Positions 15,942-24,264 of a DNA stretch of 24,264 nucleotides are shown here, in pieces. The DNA is from Saccharicrinis sp041595375 (GTDB lineage Bacteria; Bacteroidota; Bacteroidia; Bacteroidales; Marinilabiliaceae). Under the pieces are notes generated by a model. The model made no database searches. It was given only the letters and a program-made list of their open reading frames with translations, and was not told where the DNA came from. The stretch lies in contig JBFHKL010000029.1 of NCBI GenBank assembly GCA_041595375.1, positions 1 to 24,264 on the forward strand, written 5' to 3'. The stretch's first letter is position 1; every line of letters begins with the position of its first letter. The translations under genes and the position numbers were made by a program.

Positions 15942-16982
15942 TTATAAAACAATCCTTTTACATTTATTATCAAGCATAGAATATAAGCCCGAAAGCTGCA
16001 TTTTTAATACACTTAATGAAGTTTGTGCATTTACCGTAATACGGGGTAAATTAAACAGATGATTCTGGTGTTCGGCAAACACATTACCCAAATTAGTGGT
16101 GGTCGCAGTTTTAAACCCAATTTCCTTAACGAAAGCTATTTCCCTGTCTGAAACCTCCTTTTTACTTCCAAAGGGATAGGCAAAGTGCCTGATTTCTTTG
16201 TTTAAAACTCGGCTTAATTCCTTTTCTGAAGCTATAATCTCATCTTTTAGCTCATCCTCGTGTAAACTTTTTAAGGCCTTATGAGAAAGGGTATGCGAAC
16301 CAATAGTCACCAAATCGTCCTGAGCCATCTGCTTAATATCTTCCCAGCTCATGAGATAATTCGACAATTTTTCCGGAAGTTCAACCTGATACTCCCTAAG
16401 AATACTTTCAAAATCTTCAAGAGCTAACACTCCTTTATTGATAGCCTCTCTGATTTGATAAAACACCTTTTCCTTCTGATGAATACTTTCAATTCTCTCC
16501 TGCAAGCTAAAATGGTCTGTATCAATTTTGATAGTATCGTTTTGCAGCAATAATTCTTCCAGATAGTACCACCACAAAAACACTTTATGATGAGGGAAAG
16601 CATTACAAATATATATAGTAAAGGGGACACTATATTTATTAAATACCGGGTAAGCGTATGTCAGATTATCTTTATACCCATCATCGAAAGTAAAAACCAC
16701 AAACCGTTTATCTTTCTGCAAATATTCATTTAACTGATTAAGAGAAATAACATCATAATTGCTATGCATGAAGTATTGAATAATCTCTTCAAGATGTTCG
16801 GGTGTGATCTCAAGGCTCAGATGGTTATGAATACGTGGTCGGTTTTGGGGTGGTATGACTCTATGAAACATTAAAATCGTGCCCTTACCTCCGAACACTG
16901 GCTTCATCAGTATATTCATACCCATTGCTACCATAAGGGGTGCAGATTTTAACGCTAATAATTTTTGATAGTATTTTAACAT
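15942..16982 (-). CDS. Polysaccharide deacetylase (NodB homology domain)
   Basis: A 346-residue protein with the canonical NodB motifs. VVFTFDDGY (95-103) gives Asp100 and Asp101, GSHTLSHKAL (227-236) gives His229 and His233, and HFAYPFGS (265-272) follows. The triad Asp101/His229/His233 would hold the catalytic metal. ILMFHRVIPP (36-45) is the usual first strand of secreted or membrane-facing deacetylases. There is no signal peptide, but a hydrophobic stretch (about 11-30) may tether it to the membrane. It probably removes acetyl groups from N-acetyl sugars. Its ATG overlaps the flippase stop (16976-16982), so it is translationally coupled. The protein at 18579-19607 has the same motifs at nearly the same positions. 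Confidence 0.85.
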   Translation of the reverse strand: MLKYYQKLLALKSAPLMVAMGMNILMKPVFGGKGTILMFHRVIPPQNRPRIHNHLSLEITPEHLEEIIQYFMHSNYDVISLNQLNEYLQKDKRFVVFTFDDGYKDNLTYAYPVFNKYSVPFTIYICNAFPHHKVFLWWYYLEELLLQNDTIKIDTDHFSLQERIESIHQKEKVFYQIREAINKGVLALEDFESILREYQVELPEKLSNYLMSWEDIKQMAQDDLVTIGSHTLSHKALKSLHEDELKDEIIASEKELSRVLNKEIRHFAYPFGSKKEVSDREIAFVKEIGFKTATTTNLGNVFAEHQNHLFNLPRITVNAQTSLSVLKMQLSGLYSMLDNKCKRIVL

Positions 16983-18547
16983 GACATCTTTCTTAATACC
17001 AAATACCTAAATAAAGGCTGAACACGCACATACAATTTCTTTATTTTGTCAGATGAAGTAAAAACATTTTCTAGTTTCTTCAGTTCTTCTTTGCTTAGCG
17101 GATGAATATTAATTAATAATAAAAAATACACTAAACCAAAAGTCACACTTCCTGCAATCAATCCTTCCCAAGACATAAAAATTGTTTTTAAAGGAAAAAA
17201 CAAGATGAACATAATAGCCAATAAAGCACCATACCTAACAAACATTTTCTTTTGGTATTTTATAACCACATATTTTTTTAACATCCACAACATCAACAAA
17301 CTGGCAATAAACTCACCAACCAAAGTAGTTGCCGCCACCCCAATAATACCAAACAATTGCATCATCCATACACTAACAACAATACTAATGACCATTATTA
17401 ATCTGGAATACAACACAATCTCCACTCTTTCTTTAAGGTGAATCACAAAACTTAAGGCATAAAATAGTCCGTTGACAATTATACTCAACAATATAACCAG
17501 TGTCACATTATACGCCGGTAGATATTTATCTTCAAAAACATGAATAATAATGCTTTCGCCGAAAAACAAAAAATACAGAAAAGGCAACATAAACAAAGGC
17601 ATAAGCACGTTTAGTGTAAACTGATAAAATTGATTAAGATCATCAGCAGAACTTGACTTACTATATCTTTTAAAAAACACAGGTTTTAAAACTGACTCAA
17701 ACTCCCTGAAAGGCAAAACCTTATAAAACATTTCAAATATTTTGAGCGCAAACCCGTATAAACCAACAAACAAGGGAGACGACTGTGCGGCAATGATGTA
17801 CTGGTCACTTGTACGACCTACTATACCATACCCTAATTCTGAGAAGAAGGATAAAAAATAAAAACGCAAAATCCTTTTATATACTGTATCATCGGGCAGT
17901 TCCTCTTTATAATTTTTCTTCCAATCGCGAAATAGTCCCAACAAATGCCATATAGCGTAAAATGTATAGATCAATGCCCCAACAGCCTCAATATACAATA
18001 ACAAATTTATATGAATAGAATTAAGAAGAAACAGATAAGAAGAACCACGAAAAATAACCACAAAAACATTGGCCTGCGCACTCACTTTATGCTTTAATAC
18101 AGATGCCAAAATAGCTTCGGACAATACTTTTAAGGCATAACAAAATACAAATATATTGAAAGCATACAGGTGGGAGGGAAAATGATCAATATTAAAAAAC
18201 TCACCCACCACATCCTTTAAATTATACAGAATAATGGTAAATACTCCAATTAAGATATACGATAAAACAACTGAATTAAGTAAGACTCTTTTTACTAACG
18301 AAAAATTATTATTCTCTACCAGCTCTGGTATATATCTGATCAATAAATTTTTAACAGGACTGGTGATAAATATCTGATATATAAAAAACAAACCAAATAT
18401 AAACAAGTATGTTCCGTAGATATCAACAGGTAGTTTTCTGATGACCAAAACAGTAGCCAGCAAACCCAATAACTGAGAAATTATTTTCCCAGCATACACC
18501 CAAAGTGTGTTATTGATAAGAATTTTTTTATTTGAGATATCTGACAT
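16976..18547 (-). CDS. Wzx-type oligosaccharide flippase (second in window)
   Basis: A 523-residue membrane protein with about 13-14 hydrophobic segments. The N-terminus INNTLWVYAGKIISQLLGLL and VIRKLPVDIYGTYLF is the usual opening of polysaccharide-transport-family flippases; the Tyr-Gly-x-Tyr pair is also in the flippase at 6965-8455. It would move the lipid-linked repeat unit across the cytoplasmic membrane, feeding the polymerase at 21817-23028. Its stop overlaps the start of the downstream deacetylase gene, and the upstream deacetylase gene ends 31 bases away. Thus it is flanked by two deacetylase genes on the same transcript. The C-terminus is basic (RVQPLFRYLVLRKM). Confidence 0.82.
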   Translation of the reverse strand: MSDISNKKILINNTLWVYAGKIISQLLGLLATVLVIRKLPVDIYGTYLFIFGLFFIYQIFITSPVKNLLIRYIPELVENNNFSLVKRVLLNSVVLSYILIGVFTIILYNLKDVVGEFFNIDHFPSHLYAFNIFVFCYALKVLSEAILASVLKHKVSAQANVFVVIFRGSSYLFLLNSIHINLLLYIEAVGALIYTFYAIWHLLGLFRDWKKNYKEELPDDTVYKRILRFYFLSFFSELGYGIVGRTSDQYIIAAQSSPLFVGLYGFALKIFEMFYKVLPFREFESVLKPVFFKRYSKSSSADDLNQFYQFTLNVLMPLFMLPFLYFLFFGESIIIHVFEDKYLPAYNVTLVILLSIIVNGLFYALSFVIHLKERVEIVLYSRLIMVISIVVSVWMMQLFGIIGVAATTLVGEFIASLLMLWMLKKYVVIKYQKKMFVRYGALLAIMFILFFPLKTIFMSWEGLIAGSVTFGLVYFLLLINIHPLSKEELKKLENVFTSSDKIKKLYVRVQPLFRYLVLRKMSC

Positions 18548-18578
18548 GACTATTTATTACCCATTAAAAATCTACTCA

Positions 18579-19607
18579 TTATTTTCGTTGAAGTCTGTTT
18601 TTACCAAGCATTCGCTTAAAAAGAAACTTCAGGTATTCGAACTTTAACACCCATTCTATTTTTACATCAGTACTCTCCACATCAATCCGATGTATATGAA
18701 ATGGTATTTGATCATCGCTGATTCCATTCACCCCAAAAGTCACCTCGCATTCTCCTGCTATTTTATTAAACAATGACTTTGAGATATCCTGATCGCGCAA
18801 TGGGAAGGCAAATAAACGATAATCCAATGCAAAGTGCTCCTTAACCCAACGTATACTTTCAATGGTTTGCTCTGCCTGTTCCTCCACGCTTAACTCCTGA
18901 TATTTAGGATGATTTATACTATGTCCTCCAAAAGCAAAACCTTCATCAATCATCTCCCTTATGGCATCGCTATTTAAATAAATTTGATGCTCCTGCAAAT
19001 ATTTTTTAAGATCAAGCTTAAATAAATCCATTAATGAATCCAGAATATAGGACTTACTAAAATTCACCTCCTCTAAACTCTTAAAAAAATCTTCCCCATA
19101 AATATCCTCATCTTCAAATAATTTCGTCCACAGCTCCTTTGTCTGCGCTATCACCCCTGTTTGTATTGTCTGTTTCAACAGATTCTTTTTCCTTTGAAAA
19201 TGAAGATCATGATTATCCACAAAGTCCGGATTCAGGAAGAAGGCAGCATTGACCTTATATTTTTTAAGTAGAGGATAAAATGCTTTATAAACAATATTTA
19301 AGCCGTCATCAAAAGTTAAATAAAAACTATGCTGAGGAATACCAGCTCCCTTTTTGATGTAACTGATAACATCCTGATAAGTGATTCCTGTATAAAAAGA
19401 AGACAAAAAAATGATATCCTTTTCGAACTCCTTAACACTACGATATTTATTTGTATTGATAACCGGATCCACATCAGCATCCTGAATACTATGGTAATTA
19501 ATGACAATGAGTTGCCTATTAGCCATTCTGCGCAACCACTCCAGAGGAAATAAGCTGGCTAATACAAACAGCAAATGCTTTACCTGTTTTTTAATCTTCT
19601 TCAACAC
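18579..19607 (-). CDS. Polysaccharide deacetylase (NodB homology domain), second copy
   Basis: A 342-residue NodB-type protein. FYLTFDDGL (95-103) carries Asp100/Asp101, GGHSINHPKY (227-236) carries His229/His233, and LFAFPLRD (265-272) follows, the same spacing as the deacetylase at 15942-16982. Identity outside the motifs is low, so an old duplication or independent acquisition is possible. The N-terminal hydrophobic segment (about 10-25) suggests membrane association. A probable function is removal of acetyl groups from an N-acetylated sugar on a lipid carrier or polymer. The start is directly adjacent to the stop of the upstream GT2 gene at 19608, with no gap. The C-terminus is rich in Lys and Arg. 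Confidence 0.82.
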   Translation of the reverse strand: MLKKIKKQVKHLLFVLASLFPLEWLRRMANRQLIVINYHSIQDADVDPVINTNKYRSVKEFEKDIIFLSSFYTGITYQDVISYIKKGAGIPQHSFYLTFDDGLNIVYKAFYPLLKKYKVNAAFFLNPDFVDNHDLHFQRKKNLLKQTIQTGVIAQTKELWTKLFEDEDIYGEDFFKSLEEVNFSKSYILDSLMDLFKLDLKKYLQEHQIYLNSDAIREMIDEGFAFGGHSINHPKYQELSVEEQAEQTIESIRWVKEHFALDYRLFAFPLRDQDISKSLFNKIAGECEVTFGVNGISDDQIPFHIHRIDVESTDVKIEWVLKFEYLKFLFKRMLGKNRLQRK

Positions 19608-20573
19608 TTAAACTCTTTTATAATTTAATTCAATACGATTAGATGGATAGAACAGAATAAAAGCCATCACATTCATCAAGTCGCGAAGGATATGGTTAAA
19701 AAAACGATTAAAAACCCCATTAAAGCCAGTCTTACGCATAGAGTACAGCACAGCCAGCAATGTTAATATTAAATACACAGGCATAATCAGAGGCTGACCT
19801 AACACCAAAGAAAACACAGAACAGATCACTAACACGCCTAAAGTAGGATCGCTACTGATAAATCGACTGATCACATATTTGTTCAATAAATGATCGCGAT
19901 ACAAAACAGCCCGAGGGTACACATAAGTCCCATCCGTAAAAGAATTCCACAATCTTTTTTCATTTTTATAATCAATGGTATGATGGTTGGCCATCTGTTC
20001 TTTTTTCCTTAACAAAAACACGCCTTTTTTAGCCAGTCGATAACCTAAATCCAGATCCTGACCTTTCTTAAACTTTGGTTTCATGCCACCAACGCTTTCC
20101 CAATGAATACGTTTAATGGCAAATAACCCCCCTGTAGTATACTGGTAAGAATCCTCACTACAATACACTTTTCGATAATAATCTTTAGAGATAAATTTCC
20201 AACTATGATCATAGTAATAATTCATAAAATTACCGGACACAAATTCAAATTTCAAGGCCTGTTTCTCATCAAATATAAGAGGGATAAAATCCGCACATAT
20301 TTCCATATCCCCATCGAGAAAAACAAAGTTCTCCCCGCTGGCTTCTTTTGCGCCAATATTTCGTGCTATAGCAGCATTACACACTCCTGTTATTAAATAA
20401 GTTTTAACCTGAGGGTAACTTGCTGTCATCTTCAAGCTATCATCTGATGATTGCGAATCGACATAGATTATTTCAGCATCCAGTTTATATTGCTGAATGG
20501 CAGCACAAACACTCTCGAGACACATTTTTAAACGCCATCCTTCGTTCCGGCCTATTATGATAAATGAAATCAA
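19608..20573 (-). CDS. Glycosyltransferase family 2, membrane-associated
   Basis: A 321-residue GT-A fold protein. MISFIIIGRNEGWRLKMCLE is the typical first strand, with Arg-Asn-Glu near the donor phosphate. IIYVDSQSSDDSL (35-47) is the second strand, and DGD at 87-89 in FVFLDGDMEI is the DxD-type metal motif. TGGLFAIKRIHWESVGG follows in the acceptor-binding half. The C-terminal 80 or so residues contain about two hydrophobic segments (around 240-285), which would anchor it in the cytoplasmic membrane. The sugar donor is unknown. It is the second GT2 of the block and adjoins the deacetylase gene end-to-start. A 151-base gap separates it from the other GT2, and a weak hairpin lies in this gap. 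Confidence 0.82.
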   Translation of the reverse strand: MISFIIIGRNEGWRLKMCLESVCAAIQQYKLDAEIIYVDSQSSDDSLKMTASYPQVKTYLITGVCNAAIARNIGAKEASGENFVFLDGDMEICADFIPLIFDEKQALKFEFVSGNFMNYYYDHSWKFISKDYYRKVYCSEDSYQYTTGGLFAIKRIHWESVGGMKPKFKKGQDLDLGYRLAKKGVFLLRKKEQMANHHTIDYKNEKRLWNSFTDGTYVYPRAVLYRDHLLNKYVISRFISSDPTLGVLVICSVFSLVLGQPLIMPVYLILTLLAVLYSMRKTGFNGVFNRFFNHILRDLMNVMAFILFYPSNRIELNYKRV

Positions 20574-20603
20574 TTTTTTAACTATTTATAAATTAGAAAA
20601 TAA

Positions 20604-20634
20604 GACACAAATATGAATACTGTTTTATTGTGTC
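20604..20634. repeat. Inverted repeat between the two GT2 genes
   Basis: GACACAA (20604-20610) and TTGTGTC (20628-20634) are perfect 7-base arms around a 17-base loop. On the minus strand it is followed by a T-rich run, so it could be a weak terminator or attenuator between the two glycosyltransferase genes. It is too short to be sure. Confidence 0.3.
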
Positions 20635-20724
20635 AGATCAAACAACTCAACTTTTTCGTAACATATATATTACACCCTGATAAGTCATTGATAAACATTC
20701 AGTTTGATACTACTCTTTTATCTT

Positions 20725-21603
20725 TTAACTAATTTTGGCTAACATATTTCGTTTACGGGCAAAAGCCAATATCGTTCGTAATATCTGCATTATGAAACCG
20801 ATTCTTTTGGTCCCTTTAGAGGCGTGCTTAAAATAATATTTACGCCACATCTTAAGTGAAGTAGTTGAATAAGGATTTGTGAATGACTTAAAAAATGCGA
20901 ACCATGATTGTTTGATAAAACTCTTCCCTTCGCCGGTTTCTTCAACAAAAGAATAAACTCTAATATCGTAGCTCATAAAGGCGGGGTATCCATATTCATA
21001 TGCCTGCAAGGTCAAATCATAATCCGATGCATATTGCGGAAAATTCTCTTCGTCATACCCTCCTATTTCCTGAAATACAGAAACAGGAATTAACGTTCCC
21101 CGGCCATTGAGACATTTGGTAGGGTGCAGACCTGTTAAATCATCGCGCAATAGCGCAAAAGATTTATGATACTTCACTTCCTTTGCTTTCCACCAAAGAA
21201 TATCCTTTAAACCGGAAAAAAATATATATTCTTGATCTTTCTTAATCACATTTAAACTACCAATTAAGGCTTTAGGCTTTTGTTGATGCAAGGCCACCAG
21301 ATCTTCAACCAATTTTGCATTAAACTGGGTATCATTGTTCATGGTAATTACAGCATCGGCACCATGTTCAATGGCCTTTTGCACTCCTCTGTTCATGCTC
21401 TTTGTCCACCACCAGTTTCCATCGCCTTTCACCAGAATTACATCTGGGTAATAGCGTTTAATCTCCTCACTGGTTCCATCTATTGAACCATCATCAACCA
21501 CCACAATGCCAAAATCACGATAAGTTTGATGTTTTAACATGAGCAGACATTGCAAGGTATATTCCTTACGATTAAAAACTGCTATAACTATAAATATTTT
21601 CAT
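20725..21603 (-). CDS. Glycosyltransferase family 2 (rhamnosyltransferase-like)
   Basis: A 292-residue GT-A protein. FIVIAVFNRKEYTLQCLLML starts the first strand, and VVVDDGSIDGTSEEI (34-48) is the nucleotide-binding strand with Asp-Asp-Gly-Ser. The segment VKGDGNWWWTKSMNRGV (58-74) is characteristic of GT2 enzymes that transfer rhamnose or similar sugars. VITMNNDTQF (85-94) contains the N-N-D version of the metal motif. The rest (CLNGRGTLIPVSVFQEIGGYDEENFPQY) fits the acceptor and catalytic base loop. No membrane segment is obvious. The next gene upstream in transcription is the polymerase, 213 bases away. The exact sugar is not certain. Confidence 0.82.
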   Translation of the reverse strand: MKIFIVIAVFNRKEYTLQCLLMLKHQTYRDFGIVVVDDGSIDGTSEEIKRYYPDVILVKGDGNWWWTKSMNRGVQKAIEHGADAVITMNNDTQFNAKLVEDLVALHQQKPKALIGSLNVIKKDQEYIFFSGLKDILWWKAKEVKYHKSFALLRDDLTGLHPTKCLNGRGTLIPVSVFQEIGGYDEENFPQYASDYDLTLQAYEYGYPAFMSYDIRVYSFVEETGEGKSFIKQSWFAFFKSFTNPYSTTSLKMWRKYYFKHASKGTKRIGFIMQILRTILAFARKRNMLAKIS

Positions 21604-21816
21604 TTTAATAATTCGATAATAAGATGTTGGTATTTTCTGATTCTTTCAATTTATTTTTATCAGAACCTCTAACTCTACAATATGCCATTTAATAACTATC
21701 TACTTTTATCAAAAAATCACTAGTCTATAACTATATCATGTTACATCATTAGTAATCAAACACTCTTAAATTGAATCCTCAACACTAAAATAATAAAGGC
21801 TAGCGACTAACAATTA

Positions 21817-23028
21817 CTAAGGTACCGAAGACTGGCCTCTATCTTCAAACAACACCGGCATCATGGTTAAGGCAATAAAAAATAGCTTAGTAAAATACAC
21901 TTGCGAAAAACCGATTAATAAAATGGTAATAAATGCAAATAATGCCATTCGCGTGTCCGTTTGCCAGTGTATACTCATCCTGTAAAAAGCAATATAAATC
22001 AGTGAGAAATACAGTAAAAAGATAATCAAGCCATATGTAGCCAAATGATAAGTAACCCCATTGTTTCTATGAATAACCCGACCTCGTGTTTCACCTTTAA
22101 ATCTAGTGGTATCAGATCGCCCCAGCCCTAAAAAAGGATTGCTACTAAAATCCTCCAAATCCAGTAAAGCACTTTTAAAACGGGTATTATAGGTAGTACT
22201 GGTAAAGTTCATTTTACTAACTACTTTTGCTCCTAAAAAATCAACCGATAAAAATAAAACAACAGAAATAAGAATCATAAATGGCAGTAATATCCATTTA
22301 CTCAGAACATTTTTATTTAAGAACAAATAGGCAGAAATAACGAATGCAAGCACCATAATACCTGACGTAGAGAAGGTTGAAACAATACCCAGCATAATTA
22401 TAGAGCTCTTGCGGTTAAACAAGGTTCCCGTTTTTATAATTTGAAACAACAATGCAATCATTAAAAAACCAGAAAAAGCCCCTGGCTCCCAAAATGGTCC
22501 AGAATTACGCATTAACGAGATTAAACCTTCTCCTTGGGGGTTTATAGTATACAAAATAACAGTTGGCCATATGGTATACGACTGATCCTTAATCAGTGGA
22601 TTTGTAAATAACGGAGCCACTGTATTTGTTAAAAAGCTATTAAAAGAGCCCAGATAAGAAAATATATAAAAAAACAAACTGGTTACTACCGAGAAAACAA
22701 GGATATCGATATAATACTGAATTGTTTTTTTACCTACGGCCTCTATAACCAGATAAGCAAAGATCAAACGAACATGTAAACCCAGAAATGTGAGCATGGG
22801 TAACTGATAGAACTTAAGCATTTGACCAACCTGCACACATAAAACAATTAGGAAATAGACTATAAAAAAACGCTTTATCTTTTTTTTACGACTAATAAAT
22901 ACAAATAAAGGAAATATCAGGAATCCAATCATCATTACAATATGAGCTTTGTAAAAGAAAGGCACTCCTGAAAAAGCAATCAGCAGGTAAACCAACAAGT
23001 AATCTGTTATTTTAGAAAGATTAAGCAT
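21817..23028 (-). CDS. Wzy-type O-antigen/exopolysaccharide polymerase
   Basis: A 403-residue protein with about 10-12 hydrophobic segments. It has a soluble loop containing MRNSGPFWEPGAFSGFLMI, and a later segment SSNPFLGLGRSDTTRF. These two motifs (a W-E-P-G loop in the middle, and NPFLGxG near the large periplasmic loop) are typical of Wzy-type polymerases and O-antigen-ligase-like proteins. It polymerises repeat units at the periplasmic face of the inner membrane. Its start overlaps the stop of the upstream glycosyltransferase gene (23021-23028), so the genes are coupled. It shares no visible motif with the polymerase-like protein at 4525-5814. Confidence 0.75.
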   Translation of the reverse strand: MLNLSKITDYLLVYLLIAFSGVPFFYKAHIVMMIGFLIFPLFVFISRKKKIKRFFIVYFLIVLCVQVGQMLKFYQLPMLTFLGLHVRLIFAYLVIEAVGKKTIQYYIDILVFSVVTSLFFYIFSYLGSFNSFLTNTVAPLFTNPLIKDQSYTIWPTVILYTINPQGEGLISLMRNSGPFWEPGAFSGFLMIALLFQIIKTGTLFNRKSSIIMLGIVSTFSTSGIMVLAFVISAYLFLNKNVLSKWILLPFMILISVVLFLSVDFLGAKVVSKMNFTSTTYNTRFKSALLDLEDFSSNPFLGLGRSDTTRFKGETRGRVIHRNNGVTYHLATYGLIIFLLYFSLIYIAFYRMSIHWQTDTRMALFAFITILLIGFSQVYFTKLFFIALTMMPVLFEDRGQSSVP

Positions 23029-24262
23029 TTAATTTTACGTCTTGTACTGATCTGTATAATTCTACATATTTATTGGTGACATCCGCTATGTTGAAATGAT
23101 TAAGTATGAATTCTCGGGCATTAGCACTAAGGCTTTCATTATTATTAACATTGCAACAATACTCAATACCTTTTGCCAAATCTTCCACATTACATTCCTT
23201 GGCAAGGTAGCCTGTCTGTTTATGTTTCACCATATCTCCGTTACCTCCTATTGCAAACGATACAACAGGCGTAGCACACGACAGACTTTCCATTATTAAA
23301 TTGGACAGGTTCTCTTGTAGGGAAGGAACTACGGTTACATCTGCTACAGAAAAATATTTCACCAACAGACTATCATCAGTTACTTCTCCTATAAAATGAG
23401 CCTTTAAACCACTAACCGTATCGTCATTACTCTTTTCGCCAATGATTACCAACTCGAAATCAGATGTTAAATACTCCAGCGCATTACTGATGTAAGAATA
23501 TCCTTTTCTTATTTCAGATAAGGCATCTACAGCAGCAAACAAAACCAGTTTTTTATTTGTTGGCAACCCCAATTCAGTTCTTAGTTTTGTTCCATCCTGA
23601 GGAGCAAATTTATCGGTATCAATACCATTAGGTAAATGCCTGATATTCTTGTTTATGCCAATAAAACTATTGTGTATAGAATCAGCCATCCAACTACTCA
23701 AACCTATAAAAGTAAGATTAGGAATACTATTTAAAACCTTATTCTTATGTTGTAAGAGTTTATAACTTAAATCCTGCTCATGGTTGGAGCTGATTACCGG
23801 ACACTTGCCACACTTTTCCTGATATCTGCCACAGTATTCATCATAATGGCAACCTCCGGTAAACCACCACATATCGTGCAACGAAATAACAACAGGAATA
23901 TTTAATTTTTTTAAAGCTTGCAGGTTTATAAAACCTCTATTAATCCAATGAATGTGAACAATATCCGGTGCTTCCTTTTTAATTTGTTTTATAAAATTAT
24001 GCGCGGGTTTACCTGCCGAAAACATATCTCTTGCTCTGCCACCAAACATGCGTATATATATTTTTTCCAGATGCACATACACTTTAGTAAGCTTTTTCGC
24101 AAAAAAACCCGCCTGCATATTTCTCACAGAATCATCATTTGACCTTTTGGCACCCACCCACATGACTGACTCGACCCCTGCATTTTGCAGTCCTTTATGC
24201 AGTCGATACGCGGCTCTTCCTGCTCCCCAAAAATCTTTTCCGCAAAGCTGAATTACTTTCAT
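23021..24262 (-). CDS. Glycosyltransferase family 4 with a cysteine cluster
   Basis: A 413-residue GT-B protein; the ATG at 24262 lies two bases from the right edge, and the conserved opening MKVIQLCGKDFWGAGRAAYR suggests it is the true start. DIVHIHWINRGFINL (100-114) and VVISLHDMWWFTGGCH (124-139) belong to the N-terminal half, followed by a four-cysteine cluster (Cys138, 144, 151, 154) of spacing C-x5-C-x6-C-x2-C that may bind zinc. The C-terminal donor domain shows LVLFAAVDALSEIRKG, and ENLSNLIMESL carries the E-x7-E-type pair. This architecture occurs in GT4 enzymes of O-antigen and colanic-acid-type loci. It overlaps the polymerase gene by 8 bases and is the first visible gene of block B. 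Confidence 0.85.
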   Translation of the reverse strand: MKVIQLCGKDFWGAGRAAYRLHKGLQNAGVESVMWVGAKRSNDDSVRNMQAGFFAKKLTKVYVHLEKIYIRMFGGRARDMFSAGKPAHNFIKQIKKEAPDIVHIHWINRGFINLQALKKLNIPVVISLHDMWWFTGGCHYDEYCGRYQEKCGKCPVISSNHEQDLSYKLLQHKNKVLNSIPNLTFIGLSSWMADSIHNSFIGINKNIRHLPNGIDTDKFAPQDGTKLRTELGLPTNKKLVLFAAVDALSEIRKGYSYISNALEYLTSDFELVIIGEKSNDDTVSGLKAHFIGEVTDDSLLVKYFSVADVTVVPSLQENLSNLIMESLSCATPVVSFAIGGNGDMVKHKQTGYLAKECNVEDLAKGIEYCCNVNNNESLSANAREFILNHFNIADVTNKYVELYRSVQDVKLNA

Positions 24263-24264
24263 TC

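Noticed and set aside
21635..21665. TTCTGAT / ATCAGAA inverted repeat between polymerase and GT2 genes
   Set aside because: Seven-base AT-rich arms with a 17-base loop and no T run on the transcribed strand; expected by chance in such sequence.

Overview
The window looks like part of an exopolysaccharide / O-antigen / capsule biosynthesis region from a low-GC member of the Bacteroidota. The support is the dense run of glycosyltransferase, flippase and polymerase genes, the Wza-type lipoprotein, AT-rich spacers without Shine-Dalgarno-like sequences, a possible TAnnTTTG promoter element, and a decayed IS66-type element. Genus cannot be read from the sequence. No RNA genes, CRISPR array or intact mobile element were seen.

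Block A (1-8455, all minus strand, transcribed right to left) runs: Wzx-type flippase, glycosyltransferase, EpsG/Wzy-like polymerase, an unusual NodB-like 'polysaccharide (de)acetylase', an ATP-grasp protein of the sugar-transfer-associated type, a decayed C-terminal copy of the deacetylase-like gene, a second and different ATP-grasp protein, and a GT4 glycosyltransferase cut by the left edge. The alternation deacetylase / ATP-grasp / deacetylase remnant / ATP-grasp is the most unusual architecture here.

The centre (8456-10481) holds a gene-free leader, one plus-strand gene for a Wza-like export lipoprotein (signal peptide and lipobox), and a graveyard in which tnpA-, tnpB- and tnpC-like fragments of an IS66-type element can be read in their normal order. 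A strong inverted repeat with A and T tracts at 10430-10472 probably ends transcription from both sides.

Block B (10482-24264) is minus strand except for one gene. In transcription order: GT4 glycosyltransferase, Wzy-like polymerase, two GT2 glycosyltransferases, NodB polysaccharide deacetylase, a second flippase, a second NodB deacetylase, GT4 glycosyltransferase, FdtB/QdtB-type sugar aminotransferase, a plus-strand VOC-fold protein, then wecB and wecC, which make UDP-ManNAc and UDP-ManNAcA.

Together the genes could make activated amino sugars and a uronic acid, assemble repeat units, flip and polymerise them, trim acetyl groups and export the product. There are two flippases and two polymerases, so either two polysaccharides are made or two loci have been joined. 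No initiating sugar-phosphate transferase, no Wzc-type kinase/co-polymerase and no other step of the dTDP-3-amino-sugar pathway is in the window. Annotations rest on motif reading and on hand translation or alignment, not on searches.
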